NCBI RefSeq assembly: GCF_001747085.1
Contig: NZ_MDJD01000014.1
Span: forward strand, 178,626-242,625
DNA length: 64,000 nt
DNA from: Flavivirga aquatica
GTDB lineage: Bacteria > Bacteroidota > Bacteroidia > Flavobacteriales > Flavobacteriaceae
Direction of reading: 5' to 3'
The translations under genes were made by a program, and so were the position numbers. Positions 36,368 through 45,172 of the stretch are shown here, piece after piece. The stretch's first letter is position 1. The number at the start of each line of letters is the position of its first letter. Below the pieces are notes generated by a model that saw only the letters and a list, made by a program, of their open reading frames with translations, made no database searches and was not told the DNA's origin.

Positions 36368-37618
36368 ATGACTTATAAGATTATACTTATTTCACTTATT
36401 TCTTTTGTTTTCAACTTTGCTCAAAGTCAAATCAATGAAGTCTCGCCTCCAGACTACATTAAGACCATTAATTTTAGAGGAAATACTCCAGAAACACAAT
36501 TACCAATTTTAAAACTTGGCGAATACCTTATTTTAGAATTTGATGCTTTAAATGGTGACGAAGAAGATTATTATTATAAAGTTGATCATTTTAATGCTGA
36601 TTGGACACCATCTGTTTTAATGAAGTCGGAATACATGAATGGTTTCGACAACCAACGTATTAGAAATTATGAAAATTCACTTAATACATATCAAATCTAT
36701 TCTCATTATAAACTTACTATTCCTAATGCACAAACGAGAGGTTTAAAAGTTTCTGGGAATTATATGTTATCTATTTATAATAATGATGACGAACTTGTTT
36801 TTTCAAGAAAGTTCATGATTTTTGAAGATAAAGTTAATGTTGGTGTCACTATAAAACGATCACGAGATATTCAATATATTGAGGAAAAACAACGTGTTGA
36901 GCTTACAATATCCTCTGGTAATATGCAACTTAGTAACCCTAATCAAACTGTAAAAGCTGTCATCATTCAAAATAATAATTTAAACACCTCTATAACCAAT
37001 ATAAAACCGCAATACACAATAGGTAATAACCTTATTTATAAATATGACAGTGAAACAAGTTTTTGGGGAGGCAATGAATATCTCTTTTTTGAAAACAAAG
37101 ACGTGCGTGCTTCAAATACAGGTATACAGCTTATAGATTTAAAAGACTTATATCATAATTATTTATATACCAATATTGAAAGAGCTACAAGACCATATAC
37201 ATATAACCCAGATATTAATGGTAATTATTTAATCACAAATGTAGACGCGGACAACCCATACATTGAAGCAGATTATGTCTGGATGCACTTTTCATTATTG
37301 AGCAGTGAAACCTTAAAAGACAAAACGATTCATATATATGGTAATTTTAACAATTATACTATAGACGAAAGTACCAAAATGATTTTCGACGAAACCACCA
37401 ATACATTCAAAAAAGCTATGCTACTTAAACAGGGATTCTATAATTATAAATATATTATAGAAAATAAAGATGGTAGTATTGATGAAGGTTTTATTGGAGG
37501 AAACTTCTACCAAACCGAAAATAATTATAAAGTATTAGTATATTACAGAGCTTTAGGAGCTAGGTATGATAAAATTATCGGTATAGGTGAAGGCAATTCT
37601 GTCAATATTTCTAATTAA
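36368..37618 (+). CDS. Type IX secretion plug protein (DUF5103 family)
   Basis: 416 residues with a signal peptide ending near FAQSQ. The family signature is VSPPDYIKTINFRGNTPETQLPIL, GEYLILEFDALNGDEEDYYYKVDHFNADW and LMKSEYMNGFDNQRIRNYENSLNTYQ. Proteins of this family cap the SprA translocon channel of the type IX system, so the protein is expected at the outer membrane. Its presence agrees with the C-terminal sorting domain on the GH16 enzyme in the window. Divergent from nqrA. Confidence 0.9.
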   Translation: MTYKIILISLISFVFNFAQSQINEVSPPDYIKTINFRGNTPETQLPILKLGEYLILEFDALNGDEEDYYYKVDHFNADWTPSVLMKSEYMNGFDNQRIRNYENSLNTYQIYSHYKLTIPNAQTRGLKVSGNYMLSIYNNDDELVFSRKFMIFEDKVNVGVTIKRSRDIQYIEEKQRVELTISSGNMQLSNPNQTVKAVIIQNNNLNTSITNIKPQYTIGNNLIYKYDSETSFWGGNEYLFFENKDVRASNTGIQLIDLKDLYHNYLYTNIERATRPYTYNPDINGNYLITNVDADNPYIEADYVWMHFSLLSSETLKDKTIHIYGNFNNYTIDESTKMIFDETTNTFKKAMLLKQGFYNYKYIIENKDGSIDEGFIGGNFYQTENNYKVLVYYRALGARYDKIIGIGEGNSVNISN

Positions 37619-37721
37619 AAGCGCCGTTTAACTATTTTTTTTACCAAAGGAACTAAAATTAAAGCTAAACATCTAATATTTACTATTTTAGCAATTATAA
37701 TAACACTCTCAATATTATACT

Positions 37722-38111
37722 ATGATGGTTCAACAAATTACAAGAGGCATAAAAATTTCGGTAGCAACAACCTTTGAAGGCTCATTCTACAAAAATTATA
37801 AAATACAGTATGCATTTGGATATACTGTGACTATTGAAAACCAAAGTAAAGATTCTGTACAACTTAATGCACGTCATTGGGAAGTTTTAGATGCCTTAAA
37901 TAATGTAGAAACTATTTCTGGAGAAGGTGTTATTGGTAAAAAACCTGTTTTAAAACCTGGTGAATCTCACACCTATACTTCTGGGTGTTTATTAACCTCA
38001 CCCTTTGGAGCTATGAAAGGTCATTATAATATGGTTAACTTTACTACTACCAAAAATTTTCAAGTAATTATACCTACTTTTAGATTAAGTGCACCATTTG
38101 CTATTAATTAG
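37722..38111 (+). CDS. apaG: ApaG-family protein
   Basis: 129-residue single fibronectin-like beta-sandwich protein. Family motifs are TRGIKISVATTFEGSF, FGYTVTIENQSKDSVQLNARHW, GEGVIGKKPVLKPGESHTYTSGCLLTSPFGAMKGHY and FQVIIPTFRLSAP. The role is poorly defined (reported links to Co/Mg efflux and to protein-protein contacts). Starts at the first of two consecutive ATGs. Confidence 0.93.
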   Translation: MMVQQITRGIKISVATTFEGSFYKNYKIQYAFGYTVTIENQSKDSVQLNARHWEVLDALNNVETISGEGVIGKKPVLKPGESHTYTSGCLLTSPFGAMKGHYNMVNFTTTKNFQVIIPTFRLSAPFAIN

Positions 38112-38502
38112 TCATAGAATAACTTCAGTTTTTATTTTTAAACAATTCACTTTTAAAAATAAAATTAGATTTAAGTAAAATTGAGTCCTCTCATTAACAA
38201 TCTAACAACGAAGAAAAAGATATATTAATTAGTAATAAACGTTTTATACAAATATTTATAATTTAACAAAACTTATTATCAATTTATAAGAACTCGCATA
38301 AACCTTGTTTAATTCACTATGGTTTAAAAAACGCAACATTATTGTTTTGTATTTAGTAAAACAAATCACATTGTTAATAAAGCTTAAAAAGCATCTCAAA
38401 TTAAACTTAGTTCCTTCTGTAACAGATTATTCAGTTTTCAATCGCTTTACTTCCTCTTCTCTTCTTTCACCAGAGGTTTAAAACCTGGCGATTTACTAGC
38501 AT
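38112..38502. other. Gene-free convergent interval
   Basis: 391 bp between apaG and the shorter GH16 gene with stops on both strands in all frames read. The only structure is a weak hairpin at 38470-38488 (CCAGAGGTTT / AAACC-TGG) just past the GH16 stop, without a T-tract on the minus strand. I see no RNA gene or repeat. Confidence 0.5.
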
Positions 38503-39552
38503 TTAATCTAATTCCCAAACACGTACATAATCTACCTGCATCGTTTGAGGAAACTTATCTATATTATTTATAGCGAATTGCCTTTCAGGTAAAGCAAAAG
38601 CATTATTACAAAACGTAGTGTATGGTGCTCTTATTCCTAATGAAAGAGCTACTTTCATAGATCTATGCCACTTATCATTTTGTTTTCTCCCAACTTCTCT
38701 TCTATCTACATACCAAGTAATCCAATTTGGTGTTATTTTACATCCATAATAATGAAAATCTTTTCTAGGATCAAATCTATTAGAATCTGACGCTTGCCCC
38801 GTAACATTCTCTTGTTTATCATGTAATTCTGGATTCCCTGGTCTAAACCATCTTCTCCCTTTTCTAGTATTATAATCAACTTTAGCTAAAGGAATCTTAT
38901 TACCATCTCCATCTAGTTCGAATGTGTAACCATTATTACCAACTTTAAAACGAGTTGCCACTATAGCATGTAAATTATGATCCATTACCATTTCATTATC
39001 ATCTACTAAATCTCCTCGTTGCGTCATTTCTACAACATCTACTTCGCTATACCTAACCTTTCCTTCTTCTGTTATACTATCATCAATACTACTATACATC
39101 CAAAAGGCAGGGCTTACTCCTGGGAACAATTGAGCGCCTTTAATTCTAGCCTCATAATAACCATAAGCACCACTAGCAAAAGATTTTAAAATACCTGAAG
39201 TATAAAATAAATCGTTGGTTCTTCCTCCACAATTTTGATTTATTGCTCTATCTGCTCTAGCATCATCAAAGCGAGCCGTAATAGTTAGAATACCATTTTC
39301 TTGTTTACAATTTTTTGAGTTATCCCATGTCCATGTCTGCACATGTTGAGGATTACGCTCCCATTTAGTATAATCTACATCTTCTTCAGGATCCCCTGGC
39401 TTACCAAAATCATCTGATCTATTCCATTTAATCACCCAATTTTCACCTGCTTCAGCGTTTAATGGCTTCGAATTCTCTGGTATCTGAGCATTTAGAGTAA
39501 TCGAAAAACATATCAACGTTAAATGCATTGAAAATAAAATATTTTTTTTCAT
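38503..39552 (-). CDS. GH16 glycoside hydrolase, catalytic domain only (galactanase-like)
   Basis: 349 residues with a signal peptide (LTLICFSITLNAQ) and one GH16 jelly-roll domain. The catalytic beta-bulge motif reads YSEVDVVEMTQRG: E170 nucleophile, D172, E175 acid/base. GVSPAFWMYSSIDD and WYVDRREVGRKQNDKWHRSMKVALSLGIRAPY suggest a red-algal galactan enzyme, perhaps carrageenase-like, but subfamily is not certain. It has no sorting domain, so it should stay in the periplasm or leave by another route. A very close paralog lies upstream at 40002-42167 and is far longer. Confidence 0.88.
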   Translation of the reverse strand: MKKNILFSMHLTLICFSITLNAQIPENSKPLNAEAGENWVIKWNRSDDFGKPGDPEEDVDYTKWERNPQHVQTWTWDNSKNCKQENGILTITARFDDARADRAINQNCGGRTNDLFYTSGILKSFASGAYGYYEARIKGAQLFPGVSPAFWMYSSIDDSITEEGKVRYSEVDVVEMTQRGDLVDDNEMVMDHNLHAIVATRFKVGNNGYTFELDGDGNKIPLAKVDYNTRKGRRWFRPGNPELHDKQENVTGQASDSNRFDPRKDFHYYGCKITPNWITWYVDRREVGRKQNDKWHRSMKVALSLGIRAPYTTFCNNAFALPERQFAINNIDKFPQTMQVDYVRVWELD

Positions 39553-39722
39553 GTTTGATTTGGGTTTTTATATTCCTGTACAAATTTAATAGAATACACA
39601 ATACTTTTTTACTAAAAAACTTCTTTTGTTTATGAAATTATTTACACTTTTAGATTGAAGCGAAAATTAATAAATCCTCATTTTTAAAGACATTATTGAG
39701 CTATATAGCATAGATAAAAAAA

Positions 39723-39882
39723 TACCAATTATGAATTAAAATAGACTTAAAAAGACGTAGTTACTTTCTTTTTATACGACACTATAATTATTTTTTCACA
39801 GCAACGCTACGAAAAATATAAACAAGGAAGTAAAAAATGAAATGAACGAGTATCTTAGGTTCATTTTAACTTATAATTGGTA
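39723..39882. repeat. 160-bp imperfect palindromic element between the GH16 genes
   Basis: The ends TACCAATTATGAATTAAAAT (39723-39742) and its near-complement ATTTTAACTTATAATTGGTA (39863-39882) match at 18 of 20 positions as inverted repeats. Weaker complementarity continues inward (for example the ACTTTC...TTTTTA block against the AAGTAAAAAATGAAAT block). It codes for nothing and resembles a miniature inverted-repeat element or a large cruciform. TA borders both ends. Confidence 0.65.
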
Positions 39883-39949
39883 TAATAGATAAGAAACACA
39901 CTATATTACATATGTTTTATATTTAAATAGGCATTTTCTTCTTAAATAA

Positions 39950-39988
39950 ATAAGTGTTTGCAATTAGGTTTAAACTACAAACACTTAT
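39950..39988 (-). terminator. Hairpin after the long GH16 gene
   Basis: ATAAGTGTTTG and CAAACACTTAT form an 11-bp stem around a 17-base loop, 13 bases past the stop at 40002. The T-run on the minus strand is weak (TTATTTATTT). Likely a terminator. Confidence 0.5.
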
Positions 39989-40001
39989 ATAAAAGCTTAA
40001 A

Positions 40002-42167
40002 TCAATTTACTATAATTCTTTTTAAGAATATTTTTTTATTAATTTGAATTTTCACAAAATAAATTCCACTATCAATAGAGTTTATAGGAATACTCAAATT
40101 AGAGTTATTTTTAAAGTTCTTAAAATAAATAACTTCTTCACCTTCAAGATCAACTAAACTAAACTTGATTCTTTTTCTTTTCTTAGACTTCTTATTTAAT
40201 TTAATATTCAGATTTTGTCCATTATCAATTGGATTTGGATGTACAGTAATACCATCATCTTCATCTAGACTCTCTTCTGTAAATGATAACGGTAATAAAG
40301 CACCTATCTTAATGCCTTCTATACGATTATCCATGAACACATTCTTCGAAGGATCTTTAGATGATTTAAATGTACTAGAAATAATATATTGCTGTCCAGA
40401 GCTTAAATTTGCTGTTGGTTTTGCGTTTACACCTCCTTTTTTAAGATCTATTGTAAACTTAATTTTACCTCTTCTTCTTCCTGTTGCATCACTTAACGCT
40501 ACTCCTCTGTAGGTTTCTAAATTTTTATTTCTTGCATCTTTTAATATTAAATTAGCTGACACGTTATTCTCTGAAACAAAACCTCTTCCTGCATCAAAAT
40601 TTATTTCGAAAGTCAACGTTTCTCCAGTAGTAAATACTTCGGTCGTTAATCGGTTAGCTTCTTCATCTTCTATTTCTAGTTTAGGCTCCAATACTGGTTG
40701 AGATACAAATTTAACAATCTTAATACCTTTTATCTGGTTATCTAATAAAATATTTTTCGAAGGATCTTGTGAAGATTTAAATCTACCAGAAATAACATAT
40801 TGCTCACCAGGGTTTAAATCGGCTGTAGGTGTTGCGTTTACACCTCCTTTTTTAAGATCTATTGTAAACTTAATTTTACCCCTTCTTTTTCCTGTTGCAT
40901 CACTTGACGCTACTCCTCTGTAGATTTCTACATTTTTATTTCTTGCATCTTTTAATATTAAATTAACTGACACGTTATTTTCAGCAACAAAACCTATTCC
41001 TGCATCAAAATCCACATCAAAAGTTAATGTCTTACCTGTAGTAAACGTATCACTTGTTAATCGCTTAGCTTCTTCATCTTTTATTGCTAATTTAGGTTCT
41101 GAAGGCGTAGTAGTATTCTCATCTAATTCCCACACTCTAACGTAATCTACTTGCATTGTTTGAGGAAACTTATGTTTATTAGCTAAAGCAAAAGCTCTAG
41201 TAGGTAAAGCAAAAGCATTATTACAAAACGTAGTATATGGCGCTCGTATTCCTAATGAAAGAGCAACCTTCATAGACCTATGCCACTTATCATTTCGTTT
41301 TCTTCCAACTTCTCTTCTGTCTACATACCAAGTAATCCATTCTGGTGTTATTTTACAACCATAATAATGAAAATCGGCTCTAGGGTCAAATCTATTAGGG
41401 TCAGATACACTACCTGTTACGTTTTCTTGTGCATCATGTAATTCTGGGTTCCCTGGTCTAAACCATCTTCTTCCTTTATTAGTATTATAATCACTTGCAG
41501 CTAAAGGAATCTTATTGCCTCTTCCATCCAATTGAAATGTATAACCATTATTACCAACTTTAAAACGAGTAGCAACTATTGCATGTAGATTATGATCCAT
41601 TACCATTTCATTACCAGCAACTAAATTTCCTCGTTGTGTCATTTCTACAACATCTACTTCACTATATCTAATCTCTCCCTCTTTAGTCGCGTTATCATCA
41701 ATAGAACTGTACATCCAAAACGCTGGACTTACACCTGGAAATAATTGAGCACCTTTAATTCTAGCTTCGTAATAACCATAAGTACCACCAGCAAAAGATT
41801 TTAAAATACCTGAAGTATAAAATAAATCGTTAGTTCTTCCGCCACAATTTTGATTAATTGGTCTATCTGCTCCAGCATCATCAAAACGAGCTGTAATGCT
41901 AAGGATACCATTTTTTTGTTTACAATTTCTTTTATTATCCCATGTCCATGTTTGTACATGTTGTGGGTTACGCTCCCATTTAGTATAATCTACATCTTCT
42001 TCGGGATCTCCTGGGTTACCAAAGTTATCCGATCGATTCCATTTTATCACCCAATTCTCATTTGCTTTCGCATTTAAAGGTCGGGAATTTTCTGGCATTT
42101 GAGCACTTAAAATAAGTGAACAAAATATCAACACTAAACATGTTGATATTGAAATAATTTTTTTCAT
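40002..42167 (-). CDS. Multidomain GH16 hydrolase with T9SS sorting domain
   Basis: I start this at the ATG at 42167 (721 residues, MKKIISIS...), since the longer frame puts 18 charged residues before the signal peptide. Domains: signal peptide to about 22; GH16 catalytic domain to about 350 with E170, D172, E175 in YSEVDVVEMTQRG, nearly identical to the short paralog; two tandem modules of about 129 residues each (PKLAIKDEEA... and PKLEIEDEEA...); and a type A C-terminal sorting domain with HPNP, then SGIYFVKI and FLKRIIVN. It should be secreted by the type IX system and act on extracellular polysaccharide. The modules are of unknown function, probably binding or spacer. Confidence 0.92.
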   Translation of the reverse strand: MKKIISISTCLVLIFCSLILSAQMPENSRPLNAKANENWVIKWNRSDNFGNPGDPEEDVDYTKWERNPQHVQTWTWDNKRNCKQKNGILSITARFDDAGADRPINQNCGGRTNDLFYTSGILKSFAGGTYGYYEARIKGAQLFPGVSPAFWMYSSIDDNATKEGEIRYSEVDVVEMTQRGNLVAGNEMVMDHNLHAIVATRFKVGNNGYTFQLDGRGNKIPLAASDYNTNKGRRWFRPGNPELHDAQENVTGSVSDPNRFDPRADFHYYGCKITPEWITWYVDRREVGRKRNDKWHRSMKVALSLGIRAPYTTFCNNAFALPTRAFALANKHKFPQTMQVDYVRVWELDENTTTPSEPKLAIKDEEAKRLTSDTFTTGKTLTFDVDFDAGIGFVAENNVSVNLILKDARNKNVEIYRGVASSDATGKRRGKIKFTIDLKKGGVNATPTADLNPGEQYVISGRFKSSQDPSKNILLDNQIKGIKIVKFVSQPVLEPKLEIEDEEANRLTTEVFTTGETLTFEINFDAGRGFVSENNVSANLILKDARNKNLETYRGVALSDATGRRRGKIKFTIDLKKGGVNAKPTANLSSGQQYIISSTFKSSKDPSKNVFMDNRIEGIKIGALLPLSFTEESLDEDDGITVHPNPIDNGQNLNIKLNKKSKKRKRIKFSLVDLEGEEVIYFKNFKNNSNLSIPINSIDSGIYFVKIQINKKIFLKRIIVN
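40302..40687 (-). repeat. Internal module B of the GH16 enzyme
   Basis: Second of two tandem repeats, running from PKLEIEDEEANRL to DNRIEGIKI. It shares long stretches with module A, including ILKDARNKN, RGKIKFTIDLKKGGVNA and DPSKN, both as protein and as DNA. Recent internal duplication is likely. Confidence 0.8.
40712..41097 (-). repeat. Internal module A of the GH16 enzyme
   Basis: First tandem repeat, from PKLAIKDEEAKRL to DNQIKGIKI, directly after the catalytic domain and a short TPSE linker. The same length as module B, so the duplication is in frame and exact at its edges. Confidence 0.8.
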
Positions 42168-42334
42168 TTTTTTAATGTTTTTGATTTGAGTTATATATAA
42201 ACTTATACGTGTTTTTAACAATAAAAGACTCTATGATTAATAATAAAAAACAACATTTTACACAAGATTATGACTACAAGAAAATTAGAGAATCATTTTT
42301 TAATACTTATTAAACTTTTTTAATATCTCTTAAC

Positions 42335-42545
42335 CTATAACTCACTCAAACCAAAAACACTTTCGTTCTCTTCAATATGAAAGAATTGAGTATTTGTATA
42401 AAGCAGCTCATAAGGTAAGTTATAATATTATTCACAATAAAAACATAATCAACATTAGTGCCACATAACGCAAACTGTATCTAGATTAATACTTAGTTGT
42501 TTCGTCAATTTTACATAGGTTAAAACAAACTCCAGTATAGCGATA
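42335..42545 (-). pseudogene. Decayed copy of the DUF6695 gene 3' end
   Basis: Read on the minus strand, this stretch aligns base by base to the last 210 bases of the gene at 43315-44304. It matches from the GCTGGAGCATGG part through AAACTGATGAAAC to TTCTTTCATATT and the terminal GTTATAG, at roughly two thirds to three quarters identity by eye. The frame is broken by indels and an internal TAA. It ends where the functional gene ends, so it is a truncated relic of a duplicate. Confidence 0.7.
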
Positions 42546-42625
42546 ACTAAATAATTCATGTAATTACATCTGTATTATTAATTAGCATCACATTATACAA
42601 CACATCTATTCCTATATTGATAAAT

Positions 42626-42778
42626 TGGGCGTTACCGCAAGGGTCGGGCTTTCCGCTATATCTTTTTAAAACACTATTAAGAAAAGTGAATGATATGGTA
42701 ACCTGTTAAGTCAAAGTTCTCATTATAATTAATTCCATTTAAGTTTTCAAAAAGGATACCGCTACAATCCCTAACGCA
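42626..42778 (+). repeat. Interspersed flavobacterial repeat, copy 2 (expanded)
   Basis: Starts TGGGCGTTACC, continues GGGTCGGGCTTTCCGCTATA and ends GGATACCGCTACAATCCCTAACGCA. The middle is about 70 bases longer than in copies 1 and 3, so the variable centre is expanded or has taken up extra sequence. Confidence 0.75.
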
Positions 42779-42836
42779 ACAATAGAATACTCAAGAATTT
42801 TATTTATATTAGCTTATTACATCTTTAAACTACCAT

Positions 42837-43253
42837 ATGAAAATTTATAGATTTTTACTAGTTGTCACATTTTTAATTACTAGTTGTGTAAATAAATCGG
42901 ATCAAGATTCGAATAAAACCACGCAAATAGACAAAACAGAAAATACATCCAAGCAATTACGCCATGTGGTTCTCTTTAAATTTAAAGATTCTACTTCCGC
43001 AGCAGCTATTAAAAAAGCTGAAGATGCTTTTGCTGCCTTACCATCAAAAATCTCAGGAATAACAGGTTTTGAATGGGGTTTAAATAATAGCCCTCAAGGA
43101 TTAAACAAAGAATTCACACATTGCTATTTTTTAACCTTTGATGGTGAAGACGGAAGAGAAATGTATATTCCTCATCCTGCACATTTAGAATTTGGCGACC
43201 TACTAACTCCTATTCTAGAGGACGTATTAGTACTAGATTACTGGAGTGAATAA
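42837..43253 (+). CDS. Dabb (stress-responsive A/B barrel) lipoprotein
   Basis: 138 residues. Signal peptide with lipobox FLITSC, then a Thr/Lys-rich linker and one Dabb barrel: LRHVVLFKFKDSTSAAAIKKAEDAFAALP, ISGITGFEWGLNNSPQGLNKEFTHCYFLTFDGEDGREMYIPHPAHLEFGDLL. These dimeric barrels vary in function; an exported form is common in Bacteroidota. Monocistronic, placed between repeat copy 2 and the DUF6695 gene, inserted between that gene and its relic copy. Confidence 0.87.
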   Translation: MKIYRFLLVVTFLITSCVNKSDQDSNKTTQIDKTENTSKQLRHVVLFKFKDSTSAAAIKKAEDAFAALPSKISGITGFEWGLNNSPQGLNKEFTHCYFLTFDGEDGREMYIPHPAHLEFGDLLTPILEDVLVLDYWSE

Positions 43254-43283
43254 GATTCAAAAAAGAACCAAACGTTGAATCTT
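43252..43283 (+). terminator. Possible hairpin after the Dabb gene
   Basis: AAGATTCAA and TTGAATCTT pair over 9 bp around a 14-base loop, starting in the stop codon. The T-tract is poor, so termination is uncertain. Confidence 0.4.
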
Positions 43284-43314
43284 AATTACAAAAAGATGGC
43301 ATTCATCTTAATAA

Positions 43315-44304
43315 CTATAACCTATTAAACCTAAAAATAGTTTCATCTTGTTTAATATGAAAGAATTTACAGTTTGAATAATGTACAAATTCAAATTCTA
43401 AATCATAATCAAACGAAGCATCCTCTACAACAAAAACAGTATCAACATCAATATTCCCATAAGGCGAAATACGTCTATACCTATATTTAGTAGTTTCATC
43501 AGTTTTATGTAGCTCATACCATGCTCCAGCAGCTATACCAGGTAACCATTGCGCATTTTCATGCAAATCGTCAACAAGTCTAGGCTCTAAAGTTCCAACA
43601 AGATTAGGCTTATGGTCTTTTAACTTATCTAAAAAACAACGTAGGTTTTCACTTGTTTGCGAACCTTTAAATTTAGAGATTACTCCCAATTCAGAAACCT
43701 CATAAACCTGCTTTTCAGTATTAGCTAATAACACATTACCAACCGTACTTGGTGTAAACCATTTTGAGTTTTCAAGCACTTTTACCATTTTAGAATCTAC
43801 TACCGAAGCAATTAACGTATCGGTTACAAAACGAGCACAATTACAAGCTTTTTTGACAAAAGCAGCATATCTAATAAAATGCTTTTCCTGCATACCTGTA
43901 ATATACGTTCTTGCTTTTTTATAATCTACAGCATTACAAACAGAAGCTAATAACTTTCCTTCGCCATGAGTTAGTTTTGGATGTGTTGCTAAAAAAACTA
44001 AAATAGCATTTAGATTTTTAATAGCATTATTTTCTATAACTGCTCTTATAGGAAAATCTAATTCATTATCAGTATCACGCCCTCTTACTCTTCCATTAGG
44101 TTCAGGAGTAATATAGCGTCCAAAATCATAATATTCTAAAACCCCAGTTTCTTTATCAATTAAAATCAAAGCAGCATGACCTGCTCTCAAATAATCCTTT
44201 TTACCAATACCTACAAATCTTAAAAGTGGAGAATACCACTCTTCTGCTACCATAACAACAGTATCTGGATACGCTAATGTTAAAACAATACCTGTATTAT
44301 CCAT
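43315..44304 (-). CDS. DUF6695-like protein, possible papain-like fold
   Basis: 329 residues, no signal peptide. The N-terminal half has the family pattern GIVLTLAYPDTVVMVAEEWYSPLLRF and GHAALILIDKETGVLEYYDFGRY, followed by KKACNCARFVTDTL; a conserved His then Cys in this order recalls NlpC/P60- or LRAT-like enzymes, which is inference. The C-terminal part includes a WLPGIAAGAWYELHK segment and many Tyr/Phe residues. Translation start overlaps the NRDE gene by 8 bases, so the two are coupled. A decayed partial copy lies 770 bp beyond its stop. Confidence 0.8.
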   Translation of the reverse strand: MDNTGIVLTLAYPDTVVMVAEEWYSPLLRFVGIGKKDYLRAGHAALILIDKETGVLEYYDFGRYITPEPNGRVRGRDTDNELDFPIRAVIENNAIKNLNAILVFLATHPKLTHGEGKLLASVCNAVDYKKARTYITGMQEKHFIRYAAFVKKACNCARFVTDTLIASVVDSKMVKVLENSKWFTPSTVGNVLLANTEKQVYEVSELGVISKFKGSQTSENLRCFLDKLKDHKPNLVGTLEPRLVDDLHENAQWLPGIAAGAWYELHKTDETTKYRYRRISPYGNIDVDTVFVVEDASFDYDLEFEFVHYSNCKFFHIKQDETIFRFNRL

Positions 44305-45022
44305 TCACTATCTGTTCTTGACTGAAGACTTTTGTTGTAACAGTTTTATTTTGAATACTTTCATGTCTCATACTTAAAGTACCATTTATTTTTTTAACTT
44401 GAGTAATACTAGTCGTTTTTATACGCCCCCTATCCATCACAACTCCATAGTTAGAATTATCTCCTCCTGCAGTCTTATGAAATATCAACATAGTATTCGA
44501 ATCTAATTTATTTTCTGTATTAAAACCTTCAAACCATTTTACACGCTCTTTTTTCATGGCTTGAGAATACAAAGTAGAAGATGACCATATTTTAGGCTCA
44601 AGCGGTAGTTGGTTAAAATGCTTTTGTTCACCATCCCATACCAACTCATAAAGCTTCAAAGTTGTATTCCAATCTAAAATTACTATAGTAAAAGGCTCAA
44701 TATTTTGAAAATTATATCCTTTAACAGTCTCTACAATATTATCCGAAAGCATAAAATCTTTTACAACAATACCTCGACTCATTCTATAGCCTTTTTTTTT
44801 ATCATGACATTCAAAACCTCCATTAAGTAAACAAATCAATCTATTTTTTTCACTTAATCCAATCCATGTACCACCAGCAAGCTTATCTTTAGGAAACAAC
44901 ATTTTAGTTTGATTAATAAAATAAAAATCTGGTTCTAATGATATTCTATCTGGTGCTTCATCTCTATTAGAGGTCAACACAAAATCATTTTTTCCTTTAG
45001 GAATAATAGTAACTGTACACAT
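44297..45022 (-). CDS. NRDE-family (TANGO2-like) protein
   Basis: 241 residues beginning MCTVTIIPKGKNDFVLTSNRDEAPDR, with the N-terminal Cys2 and the NRDE motif that name the family. LAGGTWIGLSEKNRLICLLNGG is the second conserved block. Related to human TANGO2; a role in haem trafficking or an Ntn-hydrolase activity has been proposed, not settled. The end overlaps the DUF6695 gene, suggesting a functional pair. Cytoplasmic. Confidence 0.9.
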   Translation of the reverse strand: MCTVTIIPKGKNDFVLTSNRDEAPDRISLEPDFYFINQTKMLFPKDKLAGGTWIGLSEKNRLICLLNGGFECHDKKKGYRMSRGIVVKDFMLSDNIVETVKGYNFQNIEPFTIVILDWNTTLKLYELVWDGEQKHFNQLPLEPKIWSSSTLYSQAMKKERVKWFEGFNTENKLDSNTMLIFHKTAGGDNSNYGVVMDRGRIKTTSITQVKKINGTLSMRHESIQNKTVTTKVFSQEQIVNG

Positions 45023-45122
45023 AAAATGGTAGTCTAAAAATCGTTTTACAACTTACAAAAAATAAACAAATTTTAACGCCATTTTAAGAAGTGCTAGTCA
45101 TAATTAATCATTTTAATATTCG

Positions 45123-45130
45123 TAAATTTG
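45123..45130 (+). promoter_or_regulatory. -7 box for pruA
   Basis: TAAATTTG matches TAnnTTTG and lies 42 bases before the pruA ATG, giving a leader of about 35 bases. Confidence 0.5.
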
Positions 45131-45172
45131 CACCTCATTTACTGAAAATTCAATAACAAAAACTCAAAAATC

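Larger units (their letters stand above)
42168..42836. other. Long intergenic region upstream of the GH16 gene
   Basis: 669 bp with no intact gene. It contains the decayed DUF6695-like fragment (42335-42545) and repeat copy 2 (42626-42778). The first 160 bp next to the GH16 start would hold its promoter, but I see no clean TAnnTTTG box there. Confidence 0.6.

Noticed and set aside
38470..38488. Terminator for the short GH16 gene
   Set aside because: The stem has a bulge and no U-tract follows on the minus strand; mentioned only within the interval note.
42168..42221. 18-residue extension of the long GH16 protein
   Set aside because: It would place a charged stretch before the signal peptide; the ATG at 42167 starts a standard signal sequence matching the paralog.
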